Assembly (NCBI GenBank): GCA_038561985.1
Contig: CP073276.1
Location: 3,348,001 to 3,412,000, forward strand
Length of the DNA: 64,000 nucleotides
Reading direction: 5' to 3'
Origin: Petrimonas sulfuriphila
GTDB taxonomy: Bacteria > Bacteroidota > Bacteroidia > Bacteroidales > Dysgonomonadaceae
In this document: one piece after another, positions 9,235 to 17,249 of the stretch
Layout of the letters: each line of letters opens with the position of its first letter
Position numbering within the stretch: the stretch's first letter is position 1
Notes under the pieces: model-generated
What the model was told of the DNA's origin: nothing
Seen by the model: the letters and a program-made list of their open reading frames with translations, nothing else
Database searches by the model: none
Position numbers and translations under genes: made by a program

Positions 9235-9565
9235 GATGCAAGAATATGAATAATGAATAAATATTCAGTATTTAATTTAGATACAAATGTACGAAACATT
9301 ATTTACAAATAGAAACTATTAAAATATATATTTGTTAATTACAAAAGTATCTCATCAATAAACAATTGTACTTGCAAATAAAATAACAACGGTTAACAAC
9401 GTCAAAAACTGAAAAAATATAAACTTTAAAATATTAATCTATAGTACTGATATATATCATTATAAATAATATATAATGCTATTATTTAACAAATTATCCG
9501 CATTCTTAGAGTTGAAAATCGCTAAAAACTAATCTATAAATTTAATAAATGATTTTAACTATATG

Positions 9566-9592
9566 ATTTATAGATATTTAGTATCTATAAAT
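9566..9592. repeat. Perfect inverted repeat, 11-bp arms, 5-bp spacer
   Basis: ATTTATAGATA (9566-9576) and TATCTATAAAT (9582-9592) are exact reverse complements separated by TTTAG. The short spacer and long arms resemble an operator for a dimeric regulator rather than a terminator, as no G+C pairs and no T run are present. Confidence 0.5.
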
Positions 9593-9684
9593 AAATTGAT
9601 TATCTGTTTGTTAAAATAATAAATATACAAATGTTTTATACTTTTTGGTATTTATGTTTGATCTTAGTCTTGGTACATTTGTTG

Positions 9685-9713
9685 TTTACTTTTGAAATAG
9701 ATACAAAAGTAAA
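9685..9713. promoter_or_regulatory. Perfect inverted repeat carrying -7 boxes on both strands
   Basis: TTTACTTTTG (9685-9694) and CAAAAGTAAA (9704-9713) are exact reverse complements with a 9-bp spacer. Each arm contains TACTTTTG, a match to the Bacteroidetes -7 consensus, one pointing right and one left. It could be an operator that overlaps a divergent promoter pair. Confidence 0.45.
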
Positions 9714-10056
9714 TTATTTGTATGTGTCTTATTGCTTGTAATTATTCAACGACTGTTGAAAATTTATTTAAGCCGAACCGTATTTTTTCGTCAAGCAATC
9801 AGTAGCGTTTGGGAAGACAGAGGATAAATACTCGAAATACACCAGAACTCCACTAAAAACAAAAAAATACCGGGAACTCCCCATGTCAATAGAAATAATC
9901 GATTCTCGTAGGATTCAAAAAACTATTATTTACTGATAATCAGACAATTGATACTAAAAATCTATGCTAAAAAAAGTGATCTGATAAATAATAAGAGTAA
10001 AAAATGGAAAATCAGAGAAAAATGATTTAATTTGTGAAACTTTAAACGTATAAAAA

Positions 10057-10608
10057 ATGAAAAAAGGAATAATTTCAGTTTTACTGTTCATCACCGTTGT
10101 TCTGCTGGCATCTGCCCAAAACAAACAAAAAAATCTATACGATTTTACAGTTATTGATATCGACGGAAAGAAATTCGACCTTTCTCAGTTTAAGGGAAAA
10201 AAAGTCATGATCGTTAATGTTGCTTCAAAATGCGGGTTCACTCCCCAATACGAACTTCTTCAGGAACTCTACGATGAATATAAGGACACGGGCTTCGTTA
10301 TTATTGGATTCCCGGCGAATAACTTCAAGGATCAGGAACCCGGTTCCAACAAAGAGATAAAAGAGTTTTGTACCCTGAATTACGGTGTGACTTTCCCGAT
10401 GATGGAGAAAATTAGTGTTGCCGGCAATGATCAAGCTCCTCTTTATAAATGGCTGACCCATAAATCTGAAAATGGAAAAATTGATCAGGAAGTCACCTGG
10501 AATTTCCAGAAATTCCTGATTGATGAGAAGGGAAACCTGGTGGATGTGGTGATGCCTAAAGAAAGTCCCAAAAGCAAAGTCATTCTGAATTGGTTGACAA
10601 AAAACTAA
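10057..10608 (+). CDS. Glutathione peroxidase-family thiol peroxidase, exported
   Basis: 183 residues with a signal peptide (SVLLFITVVLLASAQ). The fold signatures are VNVASKCGFTPQYELLQEL with the peroxidatic Cys (no selenocysteine), GFPANNFKDQEPGSNKEIKEFC with the likely resolving Cys, and WNFQKFLIDEKG with the catalytic Trp and Asn. Cys-type members reduce hydroperoxides mostly with thioredoxin rather than glutathione, so 'glutathione' is a family name only. It probably acts in the periplasm. The end overlaps the convergent holA stop by 4 bp. Confidence 0.93.
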   Translation: MKKGIISVLLFITVVLLASAQNKQKNLYDFTVIDIDGKKFDLSQFKGKKVMIVNVASKCGFTPQYELLQELYDEYKDTGFVIIGFPANNFKDQEPGSNKEIKEFCTLNYGVTFPMMEKISVAGNDQAPLYKWLTHKSENGKIDQEVTWNFQKFLIDEKGNLVDVVMPKESPKSKVILNWLTKN

Positions 10609-11621
10609 TGCATTATTTTGTAAACCAATTCTTTGAGTAACTCTCCGGAGGAAGCAGAGTGATTATCAATCCCTTTGGATTTCCCGTCGAAAATACGTAA
10701 ATAGGTGATAATCTCCATTACTTTTACGGCGTTGTAATTCCGTAGGCCGGTCATGTAATCACGGGCGAAAAACGATGATTTCAGGTTAAGCGCCGACATC
10801 ACGTTTTGTTCGTTTTTTTGCGGTAACCAAAAGCATTCCAACAAATTACTGAAGTAGTTGAACAAAACCGACAACGTTACAATACTAGGGTTGTCTTTTT
10901 GATTTTTGCTAAAATAATCGACAATTGTATTGGCCTTTAAGATATTTTTTTCGGCAATAGCTTTTAACAATTCAAAGTTGTTATAATCTTTACTGATACC
11001 CACGTTCTTTTCTATAAGTTCCGAAGTAACCGTGTTGGAACCTTCGGGAAGGGAAACTTCCAGTTTTTGAAGTTGCTGAATAAGTTTACTGATGTCGTTC
11101 CCTACAAAATCGGTAATCATCTGAGCCGATTTCTCATCGATCCGGATCATTCTTTCGGAAAAATAGTTTTTTATAAAAGACGGCACCTGGTTTTCGTACC
11201 ACTTTTTCGACTCAAACACTACACCTCCGTTTTTCTCAATGTGCTTTATCACAGCCTTTCTTTTATCCACGGTACCATGTTTGTAGTTGATAACCAACAC
11301 CGTACTTTTCAATGGATTTTTGACGTAAGAATCCAACAGGTCAAACTTGCTGAGTTCCTGCGCCTCTTTCACTACAATAAGCTGGTATTCAGCCATCATC
11401 GGAAAACGACGTGCTGCAGCTACAATGGCATTCACATCAGAATCCACCCCGTAAAATGTGAGCAAGTTGAAATCTTTTTCCGTCTCAGTAAGTACTTTCT
11501 CCAACAACAGCTCTGTCAGTTGATCTATAAAATAGGCTTCGTCCCCCATCAATAAATAGACAGGGGCAAAAATGCGGCTGGAGATGTCTTTTTTCAGTGA
11601 ATCGAAGGTAATGTTGGCCAT
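10605..11621 (-). CDS. holA: DNA polymerase III subunit delta
   Basis: 338 residues, usual length. HolA is the clamp-loader subunit that opens the sliding clamp. Seen: N-terminal PVYLLMGDEAYFIDQLTELL, the RRFPMMAEYQLIVVKEAQEL segment with the typical RxxPM...LVVVKEA pattern, LKSTVLVINYK, and a helical C-terminal collar domain (LLKAIAEKNILKANTIVDYF). Bacteroidetes HolA is quite divergent from that of E. coli but keeps these blocks. The stop overlaps the convergent peroxidase gene by 4 bp, so neither gene has its own terminator between them. Confidence 0.92.
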   Translation of the reverse strand: MANITFDSLKKDISSRIFAPVYLLMGDEAYFIDQLTELLLEKVLTETEKDFNLLTFYGVDSDVNAIVAAARRFPMMAEYQLIVVKEAQELSKFDLLDSYVKNPLKSTVLVINYKHGTVDKRKAVIKHIEKNGGVVFESKKWYENQVPSFIKNYFSERMIRIDEKSAQMITDFVGNDISKLIQQLQKLEVSLPEGSNTVTSELIEKNVGISKDYNNFELLKAIAEKNILKANTIVDYFSKNQKDNPSIVTLSVLFNYFSNLLECFWLPQKNEQNVMSALNLKSSFFARDYMTGLRNYNAVKVMEIITYLRIFDGKSKGIDNHSASSGELLKELVYKIMH

Positions 11622-11673
11622 TTATTTTTGACTTTTAAATTTTTAGATATGAAGATTTCAGCATCCGTCATCA

Positions 11674-12450
11674 TTACCAGTCAAACCGGAGATGTTTTAC
11701 CGTTGAACCTCTGTTGATAAGTGTGGTAAGCGATTTAATACCAATCTTAACGTGTTCTTCCACGAAATTCTCGGTAATGACCTTATCGCTTTTATCTGTT
11801 TTTACGCCTGTAGAAATCATAGGTTGGTCCGAAACCAACAGCAGGGCTCCCGTAGGAATATGATTGGCAAAGCCGCACGTGAATAATGTTGCTGTTTCCA
11901 TATCCACAGCCATTACGCGCAATTTCCGCAGGTAGTTTTTGAATTCATCGTCATATTCCCAGACTCGGCGATTCGTGGTGTAAACTGTTCCGGTCCAGTA
12001 ATCACGCCCAAAATCCCGGATATTCGAAGAAACGGCACGCATAAGGCTAAATGCCGGCAGTGAAGGTACTTCGGGTGGAAGATAATCGTTTGAGGTCCCT
12101 TCTCCGCGAATAGCAGCAATGGGTAAAATATAATCACCTAGTTCGTTTTGTGCTTTTACTCCGCCACATTTTCCCAGAAACAATACTGCTGTTGGAGAAA
12201 TTGCGCTTAGTAAATCCATGATTGTCGCGGCATTGGCGCTACCCATACCAAAATTAATGATGGTAACTCCGTCGGACGATGCGCTGGGCATGTTGGCATC
12301 CAGTCCCAAGATAGGAACGTTAAAATGATGGGCAAAAATTTCGACATATTTTTGAAAATTGGTCAACAGAATGAATTTGGTGAAATCTTCCAAAGAGCGC
12401 TTTGTATAACGTGGAAGCCAATTTTCAACAATTTCTTGTTTGGTTCTCAT
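11674..12450 (-). CDS. AMP nucleosidase, short Bacteroidetes form
   Basis: 258 residues. AMP nucleosidase hydrolyses AMP to adenine and ribose 5-phosphate. The nucleoside-phosphorylase-type fold is visible: NFGMGSANAATIMDLLSAI, FLGKCGGVKAQNELGDYILP, GEGTSNDYLPPEVPSLP, the purine-site motif MAVDMETATLFTCG, and LLVSDQPM with the catalytic Asp. It is shorter than the E. coli enzyme, which has an extra N-terminal regulatory domain. The start is 50 bp from the start of the divergent HsdR_N gene and their promoters appear to overlap. Confidence 0.88.
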   Translation of the reverse strand: MRTKQEIVENWLPRYTKRSLEDFTKFILLTNFQKYVEIFAHHFNVPILGLDANMPSASSDGVTIINFGMGSANAATIMDLLSAISPTAVLFLGKCGGVKAQNELGDYILPIAAIRGEGTSNDYLPPEVPSLPAFSLMRAVSSNIRDFGRDYWTGTVYTTNRRVWEYDDEFKNYLRKLRVMAVDMETATLFTCGFANHIPTGALLLVSDQPMISTGVKTDKSDKVITENFVEEHVKIGIKSLTTLINRGSTVKHLRFDW

Positions 12451-12458
12451 ATTTAATT

Positions 12459-12496
12459 TACTTTTGTCTGATCACTTTTCCCGATGAACAAAGATA
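12459..12496. promoter_or_regulatory. Overlapping promoters facing each other
   Basis: A plus-strand -7 box TACTTTTG lies at 12459-12466 and a minus-strand -7 box TATCTTTG at 12496-12489. Start sites predicted about 7 bp past each box (near 12473 and 12482) would give two 5' ends that overlap by roughly 10 nt. The first would serve the HsdR_N gene (ATG 12501), the second the AMP nucleosidase (ATG 12450). Confidence 0.55.
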
Positions 12497-12500
12497 ACAT

Positions 12501-12950
12501 ATGTATGCGTTAAATTTGCCAACTTTCGATGCTAAAATCCGAAAAACCCCTAACGGTTTGGAAATTTTCGATCCGTTACGCAGGAAATATGTATCCTTGA
12601 CCCCCGAAGAGTGGGTGCGCCAGCATTTTGTACATTACCTGATTTCGGAAAAAGGATATCCGGCTTCTTTAATGGCAAATGAAGCAATGATCAGGTTAAA
12701 CTCGCTCACCAAACGATGCGATACCGTTGTGTATGACAATAGCCTTCGTCCGGTGGTTATCTGCGAATTTAAGAAACCCGACATAGAGATTACTCAACAA
12801 GCTTTCGATCAGGTAGTTAGATACAATATCGTATTGAAAGTGAAATACCTGATTGTATCCAACGGGATGTCTCACTATTGCTGTAAAATGAACTACGAAG
12901 ATATGTCGTTTGATTATTTACAGGAAATACCGGAGTACGGGGATTTATAG
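12501..12950 (+). CDS. HsdR_N-like PD-(D/E)XK nuclease-domain protein
   Basis: 149 residues, all of it matching the N-terminal nuclease domain of type I restriction R subunits. The fold's catalytic pattern is visible: an Asp in KRCDTVVYD, then ExK in VVICEFKKPD, then a Gln in QQAFDQVVRY. There is no helicase, HsdM or HsdS nearby, so this is not part of a restriction system here; stand-alone copies near holA are common in Bacteroidetes from memory, and their role is unknown. The start ATG gives a compact protein, and the leader is short. It converges on nfeD with 3 bp between the stops. Confidence 0.82.
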   Translation: MYALNLPTFDAKIRKTPNGLEIFDPLRRKYVSLTPEEWVRQHFVHYLISEKGYPASLMANEAMIRLNSLTKRCDTVVYDNSLRPVVICEFKKPDIEITQQAFDQVVRYNIVLKVKYLIVSNGMSHYCCKMNYEDMSFDYLQEIPEYGDL

Positions 12951-12953
12951 CGT

Positions 12954-14339
12954 TTATTTCTTCATCACATAAAGCTGGAAGTTTTCGTAACGTTTTACAA
13001 CTACTTCGTCTCCCTTTTCTATAAATCCTTTCATCGATACCGCGTCGTAATGTTGATCTCCTATTCTTACTTTTCCGGACGGACGAAGCACAGTAGAGGC
13101 CATTCCGGTTTGTCCGACCAATGTCAGCGGTTCCATGGGCACAGAAACATATCCTTCCTGATCGGAAACCAAGGCAACGCGGCTGAAAATTCCCGGTTTT
13201 CCGATCCGGCTCGACATATAGATTATCAGGGCCAACCCCATTCCTATTCCTGCAAAAACAACCATTATCGCACGAAACAGTTGCCTGAGAGATAAACCGC
13301 TGAAATCGAAATGAATATTTCCGACCAGAGCAAGTACCAAAGCAGTAAAAACGAGAATTATCCCTGAGATACCCGCCACCCCAAACCCGGGAATTACAAA
13401 AATCTCAAAGACAATCAAAATTAAACCCAATACAAACAACAAAACCTCCCAGTTTTGCGCATAACCGGTCAGGTAAAGCGGAGTGAAATACAACAAGGCA
13501 GCCGTCACAGCTACCGCAGTAGGAAAGCCGATCCCCGGCGTTTGCAATTCGAAATAAATTCCTCCAATGATTAACATGATCAATATGGCCTGCAGAAGTC
13601 CATTCATCAACAAGCCCTTTATTCTGTCGTAAAGCGTTGGATTATAAGTTTCAAGGTCGTAATCACTATAACCCAGGTACTGTACGGCAATCTGGTTGAT
13701 ATTTTCCGCAATGCCGTCACAGTAACGCAACTCAACGGCCTGACTTGCCGTTAACGTCAGAATCTGGGTAGAATCTGCAAAGCCAGGTATCACAATTTTT
13801 TCATCCACCATCGCCTCGGCAACTTTCGGATCGCGTTTCCACTCTATCAATGTATCTTTGTTTTGAATGACCGTGTCTCTGCCGTGACTTTCTGCAGTTG
13901 CACGCATCATTCCTCGCATGTATGACTGGTATTTGTCGGGAGCTTTGGAACCGTCCTGGCCACTCACTACAGTTGCTGCTCCAATGGAAGCCGCCGATCT
14001 CATAAAAATACTGTCGCACGCAATGGAGATAAGCGCACCGGCAGAAGCAGCGTTATTATCTATAAATACATAAACAGGAAGCTTAAAATTCAAAATGGCG
14101 GTACGCATGGAGTCGGCTTCTGCAACAGAACCACCGTATGTATTCATGTGAAGAAGTATGCAATCGGCATTCTTGTTCAGGGCCTGATGCATTCCGTTCT
14201 GTAAGTACACCCAGGTATTGCTTCCAATGTTCTCTTTTATATTGATTTTGTAAATCAGTGGCTTAGAATACTGTCCATAAGTCGCATGGACAAAGAGAAT
14301 GAAAAAAAAAACGAAAGTCTGCCTGATATTTTTCATCAT
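12954..14339 (-). CDS. NfeD-family membrane serine protease, long form
   Basis: 461 residues. Order of parts: signal peptide, a ClpP-like serine protease domain (residues about 30-220, with HMNTYGGSVAEADSM and the nucleophile motif NNAASAGALISIA), four to five membrane helices (about 235-370, including GGIYFELQTPGIGFP and IPGFGVAGISG), and a C-terminal OB-fold NfeD domain. Long NfeD proteins (NfeD1b) often pair with a stomatin-like slipin; no slipin gene is adjacent here. Role is thought to be membrane quality control. A -7 box TATCTTTG is at 14365-14358. Confidence 0.9.
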   Translation of the reverse strand: MMKNIRQTFVFFFILFVHATYGQYSKPLIYKINIKENIGSNTWVYLQNGMHQALNKNADCILLHMNTYGGSVAEADSMRTAILNFKLPVYVFIDNNAASAGALISIACDSIFMRSAASIGAATVVSGQDGSKAPDKYQSYMRGMMRATAESHGRDTVIQNKDTLIEWKRDPKVAEAMVDEKIVIPGFADSTQILTLTASQAVELRYCDGIAENINQIAVQYLGYSDYDLETYNPTLYDRIKGLLMNGLLQAILIMLIIGGIYFELQTPGIGFPTAVAVTAALLYFTPLYLTGYAQNWEVLLFVLGLILIVFEIFVIPGFGVAGISGIILVFTALVLALVGNIHFDFSGLSLRQLFRAIMVVFAGIGMGLALIIYMSSRIGKPGIFSRVALVSDQEGYVSVPMEPLTLVGQTGMASTVLRPSGKVRIGDQHYDAVSMKGFIEKGDEVVVKRYENFQLYVMKK

Positions 14340-14357
14340 TTAACAGGTTTATTTTTA

Positions 14358-14416
14358 CAAAGATAGTTGTTTTTCATTTCTACGTTGCCCCTTTTAAAAA
14401 AAACTGATTATATTTG
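14358..14416. promoter_or_regulatory. Divergent promoters of nfeD and the HPPK-like gene
   Basis: Minus strand: TATCTTTG at 14365-14358, about 20 bp before the nfeD start. Plus strand: TATATTTG at 14409-14416 with TTG at 14385-14387, 21 bp upstream, matching -33/-7. The plus-strand start site near 14423 lies after the first possible start codon (14367), which fixes the HPPK-like start at 14439. Confidence 0.65.
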
Positions 14417-14438
14417 CCTTTTTAAATTTAAATCTACT

Positions 14439-14810
14439 ATGGTTAAAATCTTAGTCAGTTTAGGCTCGAACATATACTCAAAACAAAATATTGACAGGGC
14501 AAGAAGGATGCTCGCTCATTATTTCCCCGACGTTGTTTTCACCCCATCGATAATAACTACGGCGACCGATGAGAAGTATTCTTTTCCGTTCCGGAATGTA
14601 TTGGCAGTTTTTTACAGTGACTTACCTTCGGAGGAAATTGTCCAAAAATTAAAAATGATAGAGTTTGCTATGGGACGGCAACCACGCGATAAAGATACAG
14701 GAAAGGTTATTATAGATATCGATCTGCTTCAGTATGGTGACGAAATTCTTCGTCCGGATGACTACGAGAGAGCTTATGTGCAAGCATTGTTGACCCGGTT
14801 AATCAGCTGA
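14439..14810 (+). CDS. HPPK (FolK)-like protein, short and with altered active site
   Basis: 123 residues, against about 160 for FolK, which transfers pyrophosphate from ATP to 6-hydroxymethyl-dihydropterin. Kept features: LVSLGSN at the N-terminus, KMIEFAMGRQPRDKD (Glu and first Arg of the pterin/ATP site), and the two metal-binding Asp in IIDIDLL. The position of the Arg that precedes these Asp in E. coli FolK (PRTLDLD) is hydrophobic here, and the later His/Arg loop and C-terminal third are missing. It may be a degenerate paralogue or a protein of other function. Start chosen from the promoter at 14409-14416. It converges on the RSH gene. Confidence 0.7.
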   Translation: MVKILVSLGSNIYSKQNIDRARRMLAHYFPDVVFTPSIITTATDEKYSFPFRNVLAVFYSDLPSEEIVQKLKMIEFAMGRQPRDKDTGKVIIDIDLLQYGDEILRPDDYERAYVQALLTRLIS

Positions 14811-14862
14811 TTCTACTTCTTTCACATAAACCCGTCTCATCCAACGCCCTGGTGATAACAGC

Positions 14863-17067
14863 TCAGTTCAACCTTGAAACAGACTTTATCCCTTTCACCG
14901 CTTTCAATTTTTTTATTAATTGTTCCAGCATTGAGGTGCTTGCCAGCATTACAGTGATGTTTCCCTGAAATAATCCATCGTTTGAATCGATGGAAATGGA
15001 ACGCATCTGTACTCCGTCTTCCTTGGAAATGATTGACATCAAGTTAGCTACGATATTGAGCTGATCATTTCCAATGATGCGCAGTACGGATGTATAGTTT
15101 GCTGTCCCCGAGGTTTTGCCCGACCACCGGGCTTTTAAAATCCGGTAACCGAAACGCGAAAACAGGTCGTGTGCGTTGGGACAGCTTATCCGGTGGATTT
15201 TAATTCCCTGCGACGACACAAATCCAAAAATTTCATCCCCGTAAATGGGGTTGCAGCATTTTGCCAACCGATAGTCCACCCCAGTCAGGTTTTGATCAAT
15301 AATAAGCTCGTCGGAACTTTTTATTTCTTGCGAAGATGGTTTGATTATAAAACTATCTGCACCCGTAGCTGAAAGAAAGTCCCTGTGTTCAAACTCTTTA
15401 CTTCCCAATTCCAAGTAACGGTCTATCACCCAGTTTACATCTAGCTTCTCAGCGGCAATATCAATATAAAAGTCTGTTACCGTTTTATATTTTAACTTTT
15501 TAATCAGTTGCATCAACAGTGGATCGTCCAGATCTATCTTGCGGTTTTTCATCCGTCTTGACAACATTTCCTTGGCAATATCCACCTGTTTTCCTGCTTC
15601 TTCCTTGAGCAACTGCCGGATCCGGGTTTTGGCCTTCGAGGTCACCACATAATTCAACCAGTCCTGTTTGGGAGACTGGTGCGACGAGGTGTTTATCTCG
15701 ACCTGGTCTCCGCTTTTCAGCATGTGTTTTATCGGCACATTCTTTCCGTTCACCTTTCCAGACACACAAGTAGCACCCAATTTAGAATGTATGGCAAAAG
15801 CAAAATCGAGGACCGACGCACCTTTAGGAAGTTTGAACAGATCACCTTTCGGGGTGAAAACAAAAATCTCCTCGTCGTACAAATCGAGTTTAAAATCGCC
15901 CAGTTTATCCCTGATATCCACATCCCTGTTCTCCAGGGATTCCCGCAAAGATTTTAACCAATCGTCCAGTGTGGATTCTTCTTTTATTCCCTTATATTTC
16001 CAGTGAGCGGCCAGGCCCCGTTCGGCAATATCGTCCATTCGCCGGGTCCTGATCTGTACTTCCACCCATTTTGAGTCAGGCCCCATCACCGTAATATGCA
16101 ACGACTCATATCCGTTACTTTTGGGTATGGACAACCAGTCTTTCAACCGCTTCGGATTTGGCTGATACATATCGGTCACAATAGAGTATACTTGCCAGCA
16201 ATGTGCCTTTTCCATTTCCGAAGGAGAATCAAGGATGATGCGTATAGCAAAGAGGTCGTAAATATTGTCGAATTCAATCTTTTGTTTTTTCAGCTTGCTG
16301 TTAATGGAATGAATGGATTTTGTACGGCCTTTGATATCGTATTTCAGGTTTGTTTTATCCAGACGTTCTTTTAACGGATGGATAAATTCCTCAATATATT
16401 TATCACGAGAACGTTTACTTTCGTTAAGTTTTCGGGCAATGAAATCATAAGTCTCCCTATCCGTATACTTCAGCGACAAGTCTTCCAGTTCCGACTTAAT
16501 AGTGTACAAACCCAACCGGTGCGCCAACGGCGCATACAGGTAAGTGGATTCAACGGAAAGATCCAATCGATTTTCCGGAGTTGATTTTTTTGCATCACGC
16601 ATCAACTGCAATTGTTCGGCCAATAGTACGAAAACCACACGGATATCTTCAGCTATGGATAGGAGCAACTTGATATAATTCTCCGACTCAACACGCGATT
16701 TTTTTTCGGTCAAGTCGTTCACCTTCTTCAAACCCCGAATAATGGCTGCCACCTCTTCACCGAAATCCTTCCTAATTTCATCAACCGTAATGTACCCCTT
16801 CATCAACGGCCTGAACATCAAAACTGCACAAACCACTGCTTGTTTTAACCCGATCTCGTCAATCAAGATCACCGCGGTTCTTACATCAAACAAAAGGCCG
16901 GCCAACAAATCTTCCGATTCTTCATCAGCGGACTTCTGCAAGGAATCCTTCCAGACTCTTTTCAAGAGGCCGGTTTGCGACATACTCCATCTCTGCCGGA
17001 ATAAGCCGTACAGCCTCCGGTGCAAAAAAACGTAATCATCGAAAGGGATAGCGGGTACTGTTTTCAT
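14863..17067 (-). CDS. RelA/SpoT homologue with degenerate hydrolase domain
   Basis: 734 residues from ATG 17067; an in-frame ATG at 17094 would add nine. Parts in order: an HD-like N-terminal domain, (p)ppGpp synthetase domain (FDNIYDLFAIRIIL, RLKDWLSIPKSNGYESLH, VEVQIRT), TGS domain (IFVFTPKGDLFKLPKGASVLDFA), the conserved-Cys region (AKCCNPIYGDEIFGF) and a C-terminal ACT domain. The hydrolase HDxxED motif, normally AALLHDVVEDT, reads AVLMFRPLMKG, and the second site (normally LADRLHNMR) reads LAEQLQLMR. It should therefore make but not degrade the alarmone. The synthetase keeps the RxKD motif that is typical of bifunctional enzymes, not the ExDD of RelA. Confidence 0.93.
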   Translation of the reverse strand: MKTVPAIPFDDYVFLHRRLYGLFRQRWSMSQTGLLKRVWKDSLQKSADEESEDLLAGLLFDVRTAVILIDEIGLKQAVVCAVLMFRPLMKGYITVDEIRKDFGEEVAAIIRGLKKVNDLTEKKSRVESENYIKLLLSIAEDIRVVFVLLAEQLQLMRDAKKSTPENRLDLSVESTYLYAPLAHRLGLYTIKSELEDLSLKYTDRETYDFIARKLNESKRSRDKYIEEFIHPLKERLDKTNLKYDIKGRTKSIHSINSKLKKQKIEFDNIYDLFAIRIILDSPSEMEKAHCWQVYSIVTDMYQPNPKRLKDWLSIPKSNGYESLHITVMGPDSKWVEVQIRTRRMDDIAERGLAAHWKYKGIKEESTLDDWLKSLRESLENRDVDIRDKLGDFKLDLYDEEIFVFTPKGDLFKLPKGASVLDFAFAIHSKLGATCVSGKVNGKNVPIKHMLKSGDQVEINTSSHQSPKQDWLNYVVTSKAKTRIRQLLKEEAGKQVDIAKEMLSRRMKNRKIDLDDPLLMQLIKKLKYKTVTDFYIDIAAEKLDVNWVIDRYLELGSKEFEHRDFLSATGADSFIIKPSSQEIKSSDELIIDQNLTGVDYRLAKCCNPIYGDEIFGFVSSQGIKIHRISCPNAHDLFSRFGYRILKARWSGKTSGTANYTSVLRIIGNDQLNIVANLMSIISKEDGVQMRSISIDSNDGLFQGNITVMLASTSMLEQLIKKLKAVKGIKSVSRLN

Positions 17068-17249
17068 TTTTGTCAACTCATGTCCGGTTTGCAACGTAAA
17101 ATTACAATTTTTTGAAACAAATAGACTGTTTTACTCTTAAACTTGTCGCCGGAAAGATTAAAAAATCCGGTTTAATGTCAGGTTTCCATGCTGCAATTAT
17201 TTCCGATTAACGGTTTATTTATTATTTTTGTATTTCTAAAAACAAGCAA

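Larger units (their letters stand above)
9235..10056. other. AT-rich non-coding spacer of about 820 bp
   Basis: No reading frame longer than a few dozen codons is convincing on either strand. The DNA is very A+T-rich from 9240 to about 9720 and less so afterwards. It contains a minus-strand -7 box for the HTH gene (9284-9291), two perfect inverted repeats (9566-9592 and 9685-9713), and plus-strand TAnnTTTG matches at 9674-9681 and 9687-9694. No tRNA, no repeat array and no remnant of a known protein was recognised. It is the longest gene-free stretch in the window. Confidence 0.7.

Noticed and set aside
9494-9502. DnaA-box-like TTATCCGCA in the AT-rich spacer as a sign of a replication origin
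   Set aside because: Only one copy, with a mismatch to TTATNCACA, and no dnaA, dnaN or gidA gene nearby.
12501-12950. Type I restriction-modification system
   Set aside because: Only the N-terminal nuclease domain is present; no helicase, HsdM or HsdS gene is seen on either side.
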